Below are positions 1 to 7,381 of a stretch of DNA of 64,000 nt, piece after piece. The stretch's first letter is position 1. The number at the start of each line of letters is the position of its first letter. Both the position numbers and the translations under genes were made by a program. The DNA comes from Nonomuraea rhodomycinica. GTDB taxonomy: Bacteria > Actinomycetota > Actinomycetes > Streptosporangiales > Streptosporangiaceae. The notes under the pieces were generated by a model. It had not been told where the DNA came from, made no database searches, and was given only the letters and a program-made list of their open reading frames with translations. Location of the stretch: contig NZ_JABWGO010000018.1 of the NCBI RefSeq assembly GCF_013363995.1, positions 1 to 64,000 on the forward strand, read 5' to 3'.

Positions 1-1
1 C

Positions 2-361
2 GAGGTCGCCGAGTTCGGCGTCAAGGTCACCATCATCGAGCCCGGCGGCTTCGCCACCCGGGGCGGCAAGAACCCCAACCCGCTCGACAACGGCCACGTG
101 GCCACACCCGACCCCGCCTACGACGGGCTGCGCCGCCGCCTGGGCGCCATGGCCGGCAAGCAGCCCGCCGGCGACCCCGCCGCCGCCGCCCAGGCCCTGC
201 TCACCCTCGTCGACACCGACAACCCGCCCCTGCGCATCCTGTTCGGCCAGGGCTTCCGCCCGATGATCGAACAGGCCTACGCCGACCGGCTGAAGACGTG
301 GGCCGACTGGCAGGATCTGTCAGCGCAGGCCCAGGGCCACCTCGACCAGGCAGATCGGTGA
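2..361 (+). CDS. SDR family oxidoreductase, C-terminal part (partial)
   Basis: The open frame enters from the left edge and ends at 361, so only the last 119 residues are visible. The first residues (VKVTIIEPGGFATR) match the strand that follows the catalytic YxxxK in classical short-chain dehydrogenases, where V-x-x-[IV]-x-PG-x-[FV]-x-T closes the NAD(P) site. The C-terminal part with RxxxF and acidic stretches fits the extended tail of classical SDRs acting on alcohols or ketones. Substrate cannot be told. It lies 66 bp upstream of an ECF41 sigma gene, and SDR genes are common ECF41 neighbours, but a strong hairpin sits between them. Confidence 0.8.
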   Translation, partial: EVAEFGVKVTIIEPGGFATRGGKNPNPLDNGHVATPDPAYDGLRRRLGAMAGKQPAGDPAAAAQALLTLVDTDNPPLRILFGQGFRPMIEQAYADRLKTWADWQDLSAQAQGHLDQADR

Positions 362-383
362 CCCGCGGCCGACGTTGACGCCA

Positions 384-410
384 GGGCGGGCCGGAGCGGA
401 CGGCCCGCCC
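384..410 (+). terminator. GC-rich hairpin between SDR gene and sigma gene
   Basis: A perfect 10-bp inverted repeat (GGGCGGGCCG / CGGCCCGCCC, 7-nt loop) lies just after the SDR stop and 6 nt before the AAGGA ribosome site of the sigma gene. There is no T-run, as is usual in high-GC actinomycetes. It could terminate the SDR transcript or limit read-through into the sigma gene. Confidence 0.5.
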
Positions 411-427
411 GCAACAAGGAACGAGAC

Positions 428-1324
428 ATGAGCGACCACGCCACCGACGCAGCGACCGAGGCCTTCCTCGCCCACCGCAACCTGCTGTTCACCGTCGCCT
501 ACGAGATGCTCGGATCGGCGGCCGACGCCGAGGACGTCCTCCAGGAGACCTGGCTGCGATGGGTCAAGGCCGACCAGGACCAGGTGCAGGACCAGCGCGC
601 CTACCTGATCCGGATCACCACCCGGCAGTCGCTCAACCGGCTGCGCAGCATGAAGCTGCGCAAGGAGGCGTACGTCGGTTCCTGGCTGCCCGAGCCGCTG
701 CTGACCGCGCCGGACGCGGCCGAGGACGTCGTGCTGGCCGAGAGCGTGTCGATGGCGCTCATGCTCGTCCTGGAGACGCTGGCGCCGACCGAGCGCGCCG
801 TCTTCGTGCTGCGCGAGGTCTTCGACGTCGGCTACGACGAGATCGCGGCCGCCGTCGGCAAGAGCCCGGACGCCGTCCGCCAGATCGCGCACCGCGCCCG
901 CCGGCACGTCGAAGCCCGCCGCCCCCGGCAGGCCGTCCCGGCGCGCCGGAGCCGGGCGGTGCTGGAGTCGTTCCAGCGCGCGGTCGAGACCGGCGACCCG
1001 CAGCGCCTGCTCGACGTGCTGGCCCCCGAGGTCGTCCTGGTCAGCGACGGCGGCGGCGTCAAGCAGGCCGCGCTGCGGCCGATCAGCACCTCCGACAAGG
1101 TGGCCCGCTACATCGCCGGCGGCATCGGCAAGGCCAAGGTCGCGATCACCAGTGAGCTGATCGTGGTCAACGGCGGCCCGGCCCTCGTCCTCCGCGTGGA
1201 CGGCGAGGTGGACGGCGTCATGGCGATCCGCGTCGAGGACGCCCGCATCACCGGCCTGTACTACGTCCGCAACCCCGAGAAGCTGACCCGCATCGCCTCG
1301 GAGACCCCGCTCACCCTGCGGTGA
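428..1324 (+). CDS. sigJ: ECF41-family RNA polymerase sigma factor (SigJ-like), copy 1
   Basis: The product is a 298-residue extracytoplasmic-function sigma factor with region 2 (about residues 14-80), region 4 (about 112-165) and the long C-terminal SnoaL-like extension that replaces an anti-sigma factor in ECF41 proteins. The ECF41 signatures are visible: WLPEPL in the linker (86-91), DGGG (207-210) and NPEKL near the end (282-286). In this family the extension both inhibits and assists the sigma core. The start is the ATG preceded by AAGGA at 416-420. No TGTCACA promoter was seen directly upstream, so it may depend on read-through from the SDR gene. It is a close paralogue of the sigma gene at 5288-6214. 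Confidence 0.93.
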   Translation: MSDHATDAATEAFLAHRNLLFTVAYEMLGSAADAEDVLQETWLRWVKADQDQVQDQRAYLIRITTRQSLNRLRSMKLRKEAYVGSWLPEPLLTAPDAAEDVVLAESVSMALMLVLETLAPTERAVFVLREVFDVGYDEIAAAVGKSPDAVRQIAHRARRHVEARRPRQAVPARRSRAVLESFQRAVETGDPQRLLDVLAPEVVLVSDGGGVKQAALRPISTSDKVARYIAGGIGKAKVAITSELIVVNGGPALVLRVDGEVDGVMAIRVEDARITGLYYVRNPEKLTRIASETPLTLR

Positions 1325-1328
1325 GCAC

Positions 1329-1348
1329 CGGCGGCGGTGACGCCGCCG
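1329..1348 (+). terminator. Hairpin between sigma gene and P450
   Basis: Perfect 8-bp inverted repeat CGGCGGCG / CGCCGCCG with a 4-nt GTGA loop starts 5 nt after the sigma stop codon. No T-run follows. It probably ends or weakens the sigma transcript ahead of the P450 gene. Confidence 0.45.
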
Positions 1349-1388
1349 CCGGACAACCCCCACCAGAGCGTTGACCGGGAGGTCATTG

Positions 1389-2603
1389 ATGAGCAAGAGC
1401 GTCGCCGGTGTGGAACTGCCGGTCGAGCGTGGTTGCCCGTTCGCCCCGCCCGCCGAGTACGAGCGGCTGCGCGAGCGGGCGCCGATCAGCAGGGTCCGCC
1501 TGATGGGCGGCGCCGAGGGCTGGCTCGTGTCCGGGCACGAGGAGGCCCGCGCCGTCCTCGCCGACCGCCGCTTCTCCTCCGACCGGCGCAAGGACGGCTT
1601 CCCGCTCGTCGTCGGCGACGCGGAGACCCAGCGGCAGCTGCGCGCCCAGCCGCCGCTCATGGTCGGCATGGACGGCGCCGAGCACGCCGCGGCCCGGCGG
1701 CCGGTGATCGGCGAGTTCACCGTGAAGCGGCTGGCCGCCTTGCGCCCGCGGATCCAGGACCTCGTCGACCGGTTCGTCGACGACCTGCTGGCCACCGAGG
1801 AGCGCCCGGTGGACCTGGTGCGGGCACTGTCCCTGCCGGTGCCCTCGCTGGTGATCTGCGAACTGCTCGGCGTGCCGTACGCCGACCACGACTTCTTCCA
1901 GAGCCGCACCGCCGTGGCGGTGCGCCGGACGTCGTCGCCGCAGGAGCGCCTGGGCGCCTTCGCCGACCTGCGCGCCTACATGGACGAGCTGGTCACCCGC
2001 AAGGAGTCCGAACCCGGCGACGACCTGATCAGCCGGCAGATCGCCCGGCAGCGGCAGGACGGCGCCGTCGACCACGCCGGCCTGGTGAGCCTGGCCTTCC
2101 TGCTGCTGACCGCCGGGCACGAGACCACCGCGAACATGATCTCACTGGGGGTGATCGGGCTGCTCAGTCACCCCGACCAGCTGGCCCTGATCACCGCCGA
2201 CCCCGCCAGGACGCCCCTGGCCGTGGAGGAGCTGCTGCGCTACTTCTCCATCACCGACGTGGTCACCTCGCGGGTGGCCACCGACGACGTGCGGATCGGC
2301 GAGGCCGACATCAAAGCCGGTGAGGGCGTCGTCGTCTCGGGCCTGTCGGCCAACCGGGACCCGGCGGCGTTCGAGAATCCGGGCGACCTGGACGTCGAGC
2401 GCGGGGCCCGCCACCACCTCGCGTTCGGATTCGGCCCGCACCAGTGCCTCGGCCAGAACCTGGCCCGGCTCGAACTGCAGATCGTCTTCGACACGCTGTT
2501 CCGCCGCATCCCCACGCTGCGACTGGCCGCGCCGGTCGAGGACCTGCCGTTCAAGAGCGACGCCATCGTCTACGGCGTCCACGAGCTGCCGGTCACCTGG
2601 TGA
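1389..2603 (+). CDS. Cytochrome P450
   Basis: This is a soluble bacterial P450 of 404 residues. The I-helix oxygen-binding motif AGHETTA is at about 242-248, the K-helix E-x-x-R is within VEELLRY, and the heme loop FGFGPHQCLG carries the cysteine ligand at about residue 353. The sequence style (PVERGCPF N-terminus, SLPVPSLVICELLGVPY) is that of actinobacterial CYP105/CYP107-type enzymes, which take electrons from ferredoxins. No ferredoxin gene is adjacent. I chose the ATG at 1389 because GGGAGGT lies 6 nt upstream; a TTG 18 nt earlier is in frame but poorer. Substrate unknown. A strong terminator follows at 2650-2685. Confidence 0.92.
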   Translation: MSKSVAGVELPVERGCPFAPPAEYERLRERAPISRVRLMGGAEGWLVSGHEEARAVLADRRFSSDRRKDGFPLVVGDAETQRQLRAQPPLMVGMDGAEHAAARRPVIGEFTVKRLAALRPRIQDLVDRFVDDLLATEERPVDLVRALSLPVPSLVICELLGVPYADHDFFQSRTAVAVRRTSSPQERLGAFADLRAYMDELVTRKESEPGDDLISRQIARQRQDGAVDHAGLVSLAFLLLTAGHETTANMISLGVIGLLSHPDQLALITADPARTPLAVEELLRYFSITDVVTSRVATDDVRIGEADIKAGEGVVVSGLSANRDPAAFENPGDLDVERGARHHLAFGFGPHQCLGQNLARLELQIVFDTLFRRIPTLRLAAPVEDLPFKSDAIVYGVHELPVTW

Positions 2604-2649
2604 AGGGCCGCCTGGCGCGGCCGGTCACCTGCTGAAGGCGTTCGAGCGC

Positions 2650-2685
2650 GGCTCGGCCGGGGTGCTTGTCCGCCCCGGCCGAGCC
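2650..2685 (+). terminator. Strong rho-independent-like hairpin after P450
   Basis: A perfect 13-bp inverted repeat, GGCTCGGCCGGGG (2650-2662) and CCCCGGCCGAGCC (2673-2685), surrounds a 10-nt loop. It closes the P450 transcript and covers a possible TTG start at 2666 for the next gene, which argues that the next gene starts downstream at 2702. Confidence 0.7.
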
Positions 2686-2701
2686 GGACTACCGTGCCGA
2701 G

Positions 2702-3358
2702 GTGGATCTCTTCTCACGCTCGTGGACGGCGTTGCGCACGGCGGTCGCCGAGCTCGCGGACGAGGACTTCACGCGGCCGTCCGGCTGTGCCGGCTGGCTC
2801 GTCCGGGACCTGGTGTGCCACCTGGTCATCGACGCCCAGGACGTCCTGATCACGCTCGTGACCCCGGCCGCGACCGCGCCCACCCGCGACGCGGTGACCT
2901 ACTGGGAGGTCTCCCGGACGCCGCCGACCGGCGACGACCCGCTCGACGCGCTGACGGTCCGGCTGGCCGCCGCCTACGAGGAGCCCCGGCTGCTGAAGTT
3001 CCACCTCGACGACGTCGGCTCCGCCGCCGGCCGCGCCGCCGAGCTCGCCGATCCGGACCTGTGGGTCGGCACCCGCGGCCAGGTCATCACGGTGCGGGAC
3101 TACCTCTCCGCGTACGTCATGGAGTGGACCCTGCACCATCTCGACCTGGTCGCGCACCTGCCGGGCGTCGCAGGACCGCCCGCCGAAGGGCTCGCCCGCT
3201 CCCGCGAGACGCTGGAGGAGATCGCCGGGACCGCGTTCCCCGCGTCGTTCTCCGACACCGACGCGCTGCTGGTCGGCACCGGGCGGCGGGCCGCGACCGG
3301 CGCGGAGAGGGCCGAGCTCGGCGAGCTGGCGGCGAGGGTCCCGTTCGTCCTCGGCTGA
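2702..3358 (+). CDS. Maleylpyruvate isomerase N-terminal domain protein (DinB/MDMPI fold)
   Basis: The 218-residue product has the four-helix DinB-like architecture of the mycothiol-dependent maleylpyruvate isomerase family: an LFSRSWTALR first helix, then CAGWLVRDLVCHLV with the metal-ligand-type histidine, and YVMEWTLHHLDL in helix 4 with the E...H pair. Family members use mycothiol or act on thiols, but most are unassigned. The GTG at 2702 is preferred; a TTG at 2666 lies inside a terminator loop. It is separate from the gentisate cluster at 20-24 kb, so a role in gentisate breakdown is not implied. Confidence 0.75.
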   Translation: MDLFSRSWTALRTAVAELADEDFTRPSGCAGWLVRDLVCHLVIDAQDVLITLVTPAATAPTRDAVTYWEVSRTPPTGDDPLDALTVRLAAAYEEPRLLKFHLDDVGSAAGRAAELADPDLWVGTRGQVITVRDYLSAYVMEWTLHHLDLVAHLPGVAGPPAEGLARSRETLEEIAGTAFPASFSDTDALLVGTGRRAATGAERAELGELAARVPFVLG

Positions 3359-3376
3359 CCGGCGCCCGGCGTGGCC

Positions 3377-3413
3377 CCGCCGGCGTCAGGTCCGCCGGCG
3401 TCAGGTCCGCCGG
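3377..3413. repeat. Tandem 15-bp direct repeat over the yceI stop codon
   Basis: The 15-mer CCGCCGGCGTCAGGT occurs at 3377-3391 and 3392-3406, and its first seven bases recur at 3407-3413. The second copy contains the TCA that is the yceI stop on the minus strand, so duplication preserved an in-frame stop in each unit. It appears to be slippage. Confidence 0.7.
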
Positions 3414-3934
3414 ACCGCGGCGACGTCGAGCTCCAGCGTCACCTTCGGTCTGACCATGACGGTGGTCGCGGCGTTCCAGTTCACGCCCCAGTCGTTGCGG
3501 TCGATCGTGACGGCGCCCGTGAAGCGGACCTCGGCGTCGCCCGGCGTGCCGGTCAGTTCGACGTCCACGGTGACCGGCTTGGTCACACCGCGGATGGTCA
3601 GGGCGCCGGTGACCGTGAAGCTCCTCCCCCCGAGGTGGCGCACCTCGGTGGAGGTGAAGGTGAGGGCCGGGTGCTGCGCCACGTGGAGGAACGCGGCGCG
3701 CACCTGCTCGTCACGCCGCCGGTTGCCGGTCTGGAGGCTCGCGGCCCGGATCGTGAGCCGGACGCCGGACCTCGACGGGTCGTCGCCGTCCAGGTGCGCG
3801 CCGCCCTCGAACTCCTCGAACCGCCCGCGCACCCGGCTTGCCATCGTGTGCTTGGCGACGAAGCCGATCCGCGTGCGGGTGGGGTCGAGGACGTAGTCGC
3901 CGGTCAGTTCGCTGAGGGGGGTCATGGTGGGCAT
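3401..3934 (-). CDS. YceI family lipocalin-like protein
   Basis: The 177-residue protein matches the YceI fold, an eight-stranded barrel that binds polyisoprenoid or amphiphilic lipids. Features include the N-terminal GDYVLDPTRTRIGFVAKH, the GGAHLDGDDPSRSGVRLTI strand pair, FTSTEVRHLGG, VTGALTIRGVTKPVT and RNDWGVNWN. No signal peptide is present, so it is probably cytoplasmic, as usual for actinobacterial members. The ATG at 3934 has GGAG about 11 nt upstream; a second ATG follows three codons later. It is divergent from an ECF41 sigma gene and carries a facing ECF41-type promoter, so it is a likely target of that sigma factor. Confidence 0.9.
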   Translation of the reverse strand: MPTMTPLSELTGDYVLDPTRTRIGFVAKHTMASRVRGRFEEFEGGAHLDGDDPSRSGVRLTIRAASLQTGNRRRDEQVRAAFLHVAQHPALTFTSTEVRHLGGRSFTVTGALTIRGVTKPVTVDVELTGTPGDAEVRFTGAVTIDRNDWGVNWNAATTVMVRPKVTLELDVAAVRRT

Positions 3935-3973
3935 GCCTGCTCGCTCCAGAAGATGGGTTCGTCTCACCTGTAC

Positions 3974-4039
3974 GACGAGGCAGGCCCCGCGAATGTGAGG
4001 CCGTGCCGCCGGTCTCACATTCCGGGGCGCTGTCTCGTC
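3974..4039. promoter_or_regulatory. Back-to-back ECF41-type promoters for yceI and sigma gene 2
   Basis: On the plus strand TCTCACA (4013-4019) is followed after exactly 16 nt by CGTC (4036-4039). On the minus strand CCTCACA (4000-3994) is followed after exactly 16 nt by CGTC (3977-3974). Known ECF41 promoters have TGTCACA at -35 and CGTC at -10, so each copy differs at one or two -35 positions. The whole intergenic region is a long imperfect inverted repeat with CTCACCTGTACGACGAG and its complement at the outer ends. Each CGTC is about 40-44 nt from its start codon. Confidence 0.75.
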
Positions 4040-4082
4040 GTACAGGTGAGAGCACTCGTGACAAAGGAAAGCCGGCGACACC

Positions 4083-5018
4083 ATGAGCATCCCTTCCGAG
4101 CCCGGAGACGGCCGGCTCGACCCGGGCCTGAGCGCGATCGTGAGCGAGCGCCGCCAGCTGATCAATCTCGCCTACCGGCTGCTGGGCTCCCTGGCCGACG
4201 CCGAGGACGTCGTGCAGGAGACCTACGCCCGCTGGTACGCCATGTCGGGGGCGCAGCGGCAGGCGATCGCGTCCCCCGGCGCCTGGCTGACCACGGTGGC
4301 CGGCCGCATCTGCCTCGACGTGCTCGGCTCGGCGCGGGCCCGCCGCGAGAGCTACGTGGGCGAGTGGCTCCCCGAGCCGCTGCCCGACCGTACGGAGTGG
4401 ATCGAGGAACGGCCGGGCGACACCACGGCCGACCCGGCCGACCGGGTCACCCTCGACGAGTCGGTCAACATGGCGTTCCTCGTCGTGCTGGAGTCGATGA
4501 CCCCGGCCGAGCGGGTGGCGTTCGTCCTGCACGACGTCTTCCGCTACTCCTTCGCCGAGGTGGCCGAGGTCGTCGGCCGCAGCCCGGCGGCCTGCCGCCA
4601 GCTCGCCTCCTCGGCCCGCCGCCGCATCCGCGACGCGCGGACCCCGGCGACGCCAGCCGCCCGGCGGGCCGGCGTCGTCAGGGACTTCAAGCAGGCATGG
4701 GAGGCCAAGGACATCGACGCCCTCATCGGCCTGCTCGACCCGGAGGCCACGGCGGTCGGCGACAGCGGCGGCCTCGTCAGCGCCGTGCTCGACCCAGTCG
4801 AGGGCGGCGAGCGGATCGCGCGCTACCTGATCGAGGTCATCGGCATGGCGCCCGACCTGGCGATCCTGGAGCGGACGGTCAACGGCCAGCCCGGTCTGGT
4901 GGCGCAGCGGGAGGGCCTCATCGAGGCGGTGTTCGCGTTCGACGTCGCCGGGGACCGGATCACCCGCATCTGGGCCGTGCGCAACCCCGAGAAGCTGCGG
5001 CCGTGGACGGCCGGCTGA
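4083..5018 (+). CDS. ECF41-family RNA polymerase sigma factor (SigJ-like), copy 2
   Basis: The 311-residue protein has sigma region 2 (about 22-85), region 4 (about 135-185) and the SnoaL-like C-terminal domain of ECF41. WLPEPL lies at 95-100, DSGG at 227-230 in place of the commoner DGGG, and NPEKL near residue 303. It is the most diverged of the three copies here and has a longer acidic linker (WIEERPGDTTADPAD). The ATG start follows an AAAGGAAAG ribosome site. It is transcribed from one half of the bidirectional ECF41-type promoter, so autoregulation together with divergent yceI is likely. Confidence 0.92.
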   Translation: MSIPSEPGDGRLDPGLSAIVSERRQLINLAYRLLGSLADAEDVVQETYARWYAMSGAQRQAIASPGAWLTTVAGRICLDVLGSARARRESYVGEWLPEPLPDRTEWIEERPGDTTADPADRVTLDESVNMAFLVVLESMTPAERVAFVLHDVFRYSFAEVAEVVGRSPAACRQLASSARRRIRDARTPATPAARRAGVVRDFKQAWEAKDIDALIGLLDPEATAVGDSGGLVSAVLDPVEGGERIARYLIEVIGMAPDLAILERTVNGQPGLVAQREGLIEAVFAFDVAGDRITRIWAVRNPEKLRPWTAG

Positions 5019-5024
5019 CCCGCC

Positions 5025-5200
5025 GGCCGCGCGACGACGCCCGGACGGCCCGGCCGGTGACCCCGCCGTGCCCGGGTCGGTTCGCCAGGCTCCCGAACAT
5101 GCCGTGCTCGTAGGCGCCGCCCTGGGTGCGCACGATCACGCCGAGCCGGTCGGCCGCGTCGATCATGGCGTTCAGGTGGACCAGCGCGGTCGTGTGACGT
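5025..5200 (-). other. Coding-like remnant between sigma genes 2 and 3
   Basis: One minus-strand frame reads with normal actinobacterial codon bias through residues such as ALVHLNAMIDAADRLGVI, VRTQGGAYEHGMFGSL and ANRPGHGGVTG. There is no convincing start and the frame runs into the promoter of sigma gene 3. It may be the stump of a lost gene. I do not recognise the family. Confidence 0.25.
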
Positions 5201-5217
5201 ACGCCACCGCGCGCGGG

Positions 5218-5244
5218 TGTCACAAAAGGCCGGGTGCCGGCGTC
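5218..5244 (+). promoter_or_regulatory. ECF41 consensus promoter upstream of sigma gene 3
   Basis: TGTCACA at 5218-5224, 16 nt spacer, CGTC at 5241-5244. This is an exact match to the published ECF41 promoter pattern and has the same spacing as both halves of the 3974-4039 element. It is 43 nt upstream of the ATG of an ECF41 sigma gene and implies autoregulation. Confidence 0.8.
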
Positions 5245-5287
5245 CTGTGTGCGGCACGGTCGAGAGCCCACAGACAGGAGCCAGCCC

Positions 5288-6214
5288 ATGAACGAGCGCA
5301 GCGAGCCGACGGCGGACACATCGGAGCCGCTCGCCGGCGACCGCCGCACGGACGCCGCCACCGAGGCGTTCGTCACCCATCGCAACCTGCTGTTCACCGT
5401 CGCCTACGAGCTGCTCGGCTCGGCCGCCGACGCCGAGGACGTCCTGCAGGAGACCTGGCTGAAGTGGGCGGGCGTCGAGCTCGGCACCGTGCAGGACCAG
5501 CGCGCGTACCTGGTCCGGATCACCACGCGCCAGGCGCTGGGCCGGCTGCGCACGCTCGGCCGGCGCAAGGAGTCCTACGTCGGCCCCTGGCTGCCCGAGC
5601 CGCTGCTGACCGCGCCCGACGTGGCCGAGGACGTCGAGCTGGCCGACAGCGTGTCGATGGCGATGCTGCTGGTGATGGAGACCCTCCAGCCGACCGAGCG
5701 GGCGGTGTTCGTGCTGCGCGAGGTGTTCGACCTGTCCTACGACGAGATCGCCGAGGCCGTCGGCAAGAGCCCGGCCGCGGTCCGCCAGATCGCCCACCGG
5801 GCACGCTCGCACGTCGCCGCCCGCCGGCCACGGGGGCTCGTCTCCCCGGACGAGACCCGCGACGCCCTGGAGGCGTTCCGGCGGGCGGTGGAGACCGGCG
5901 ACCTGCAGCGGCTGCTCGACATCCTCGCGCCGGACGTCGTGCTCCTGACCGACGGCGGCGGGGTCGTGCGGGCCGCGCTGGCCCCGGTCGTGGGGGCCGG
6001 CACGGTGGCCGACCTGATGGGCCGGATCAACGCCGTGGCGTCGCTGCACCCGGCGCAGGTCAACGGCCACCCGGCGCTGATCGTCCGGGTCGGCGGCGAG
6101 GTCGACACCGTCATGGCGGTCCGCGTCGAGGAGGGCCTCATCACCGGGCTGTACGCGGTGCGCAACCCCGCGAAGCTGTCGCGGGTCGAGCAGGAGATCG
6201 CCCTGAGCCGCTGA
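5288..6214 (+). CDS. ECF41-family RNA polymerase sigma factor (SigJ-like), copy 3
   Basis: The 308-residue ECF41 sigma factor has WLPEPL at 101-106, a DGGG motif in the SnoaL-like domain, and NPAKL near the end where copies 1 and 2 have NPEKL. The glutamate-to-alanine change lies in a motif important for control in this family. Regions 2 and 4 are nearly identical in wording to copy 1 (for example LLFTVAYELLGSAADAEDVL), so the two arose by duplication. The ATG at 5288 has GGAG 7 nt upstream. It carries a perfect ECF41 promoter. Confidence 0.92.
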   Translation: MNERSEPTADTSEPLAGDRRTDAATEAFVTHRNLLFTVAYELLGSAADAEDVLQETWLKWAGVELGTVQDQRAYLVRITTRQALGRLRTLGRRKESYVGPWLPEPLLTAPDVAEDVELADSVSMAMLLVMETLQPTERAVFVLREVFDLSYDEIAEAVGKSPAAVRQIAHRARSHVAARRPRGLVSPDETRDALEAFRRAVETGDLQRLLDILAPDVVLLTDGGGVVRAALAPVVGAGTVADLMGRINAVASLHPAQVNGHPALIVRVGGEVDTVMAVRVEEGLITGLYAVRNPAKLSRVEQEIALSR

Positions 6215-6243
6215 GCCCGGCTCCGCTCCCCGCAGGTGGCCGG

Positions 6244-6684
6244 CTAGACCGCCGCGGCGACGGCGGCGGCGATGAACAGCACCTGCAGGGCGGTGCGGAT
6301 CGGCAGCGGGGTCACGGGCTTCCCGGCCAGGGTGAGGCCGCGGCGGGCGGCTGAGACGTTGGCCGGGAACATGGCGGCCATGAGCAGCGCGAGCCCGATC
6401 GCGGCGAACGGCGCCAGCGGCGCGATCAGCAGCCCGGCGGCGCCGGCCAGTTCCAGCACCCCGGTGAGGGTGACCAGCAGCGCCGGACGCGGGAACACCG
6501 GGGGGATCATCGCGACGAAGTCACGGCGCCACGAGGGCACGAAGTGCGGGATCCCGGTGGTGACGAACATCAGGGCGAGAGCGCCCCGCAGCGCGGGCTG
6601 CCAGCTGTCCAGGACCTCGATGCCGGCCAGGCCGAGCACGCGCAGGACGACGAAGCCACCGATGAGGGCGATGAACGGAGCCAT
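6244..6684 (-). CDS. DoxX family membrane protein
   Basis: The 146-residue protein is a four-helix integral membrane protein: helices at about 3-22, 35-55, 65-90 and 95-112, with a final hydrophobic tail. ALRGALALMFVTTGIPHF resembles the first DoxX helix, and VLELAGAAGLL is the conserved glutamate-containing helix. DoxX proteins are linked to thiosulfate:quinone oxidoreductase or to redox-stress membrane complexes; the exact role is unclear. It is divergent from a TetR regulator, its probable repressor. Confidence 0.82.
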   Translation of the reverse strand: MAPFIALIGGFVVLRVLGLAGIEVLDSWQPALRGALALMFVTTGIPHFVPSWRRDFVAMIPPVFPRPALLVTLTGVLELAGAAGLLIAPLAPFAAIGLALLMAAMFPANVSAARRGLTLAGKPVTPLPIRTALQVLFIAAAVAAAV

Positions 6685-6750
6685 CCCCCCTCCAATCTTG
6701 CCAGTGGAAAGAAACTAGTCACCGGAGAGAGTGCGGGACGTTCGCCATTT

Positions 6751-6762
6751 TGTCAATGTCAA
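6751..6762 (-). promoter_or_regulatory. Tandem TTGACA hexamers in doxX/tetR intergenic region
   Basis: Read on the minus strand the sequence is TTGACATTGACA, two abutting -35-like hexamers pointing toward doxX. On the plus strand it reads as a TGTCAA direct repeat upstream of tetR. No clear -10 was seen, so this may be either a promoter or a TetR half-site pair. Confidence 0.35.
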
Positions 6763-6803
6763 GATAGGGTGGTGCCGACAACGACGATCATGGGAGTGCG
6801 GAG

Positions 6804-7379
6804 GTGAGACCGATCAAGCAGAACGGCTACCACCACGGCAACCTGCGGCGCGCCGTCATCGACGCCGCCCTGGAGGCCATCGCCGAGTCGGGCCCCGCCG
6901 GCTGGAGCCTGCGCGAGCTGGCCCGCCGGGCGGGCGTCTCGCACGCCGCCCCCGCCCACCACTTCGGCGACAAGACGGGACTGCTGACCGCCGTGGCCGC
7001 CGAGGGCTTCGGCATGTTCGCCGACGCCCTGGAGCGGGCGGCCGGCGACGCGCTGGAGGTCGGGGTCGCCTATGTCCGCTTCGCCGTCGGCCATCGGCCC
7101 TACTTCGAGGTGATGTTCCGGCCCGAGCTGTACCGCATGGACGATCCCGACCTGGCGACGGCGCGCGAACGCGCGGCCCGCGTGCTCGTCACCAGTTCCG
7201 GCACGCTGTCGCCCGCTCCGGCGCAGGACCGTCTGACCACGATCGCCGCCTGGTCGCTGGTCCACGGCTTCGCCGGACTGTGGCTGAGCGGCTCCCTCCC
7301 CGAGGCCGCCCACGAGGACCCGGAGGCCCTGGCCCGCTCGGTGATCCGCCTCTTCTCCGGGATGTCCTCCCCGGGATGA
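6804..7379 (+). CDS. TetR/AcrR family transcriptional regulator
   Basis: The 191-residue regulator has an N-terminal HTH: YHHGNLRRAVIDAALEAIAE, then WSLRELARRAGVSHAAPAHHF as the helix-turn-helix. The NGYHHGNLR opening and VSHAAPAHHFGDK recognition helix mark a well-known TetR subclass with a TetR_C_13/WHG-type ligand domain (FAVGHRPYFEVMFRPELY). The start is a GTG preceded by GGAG-type sequence. It probably represses itself and divergent doxX. Its 3' end is convergent with the luxI-type gene, leaving only 2 bp. Confidence 0.9.
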   Translation: MRPIKQNGYHHGNLRRAVIDAALEAIAESGPAGWSLRELARRAGVSHAAPAHHFGDKTGLLTAVAAEGFGMFADALERAAGDALEVGVAYVRFAVGHRPYFEVMFRPELYRMDDPDLATARERAARVLVTSSGTLSPAPAQDRLTTIAAWSLVHGFAGLWLSGSLPEAAHEDPEALARSVIRLFSGMSSPG

Positions 7380-7381
7380 GG

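Noticed and set aside
320-1909. 529-codon minus-strand frame across sigma gene 1 and the P450
   Set aside because: It spans two well-supported plus-strand genes, has no motif, and its composition is typical of antisense.
2666-2701. TTG at 2666 as start of the DinB-fold gene
   Set aside because: It lies in the loop of a strong terminator hairpin. The GTG at 2702 begins exactly where family similarity begins.
3961-4050. Possible lux box (ACCTGTAC...GTACAGGT arms)
   Set aside because: The arms are about 70 bp apart rather than within 20 bp, and the symmetry is explained by the two facing ECF41 promoters.
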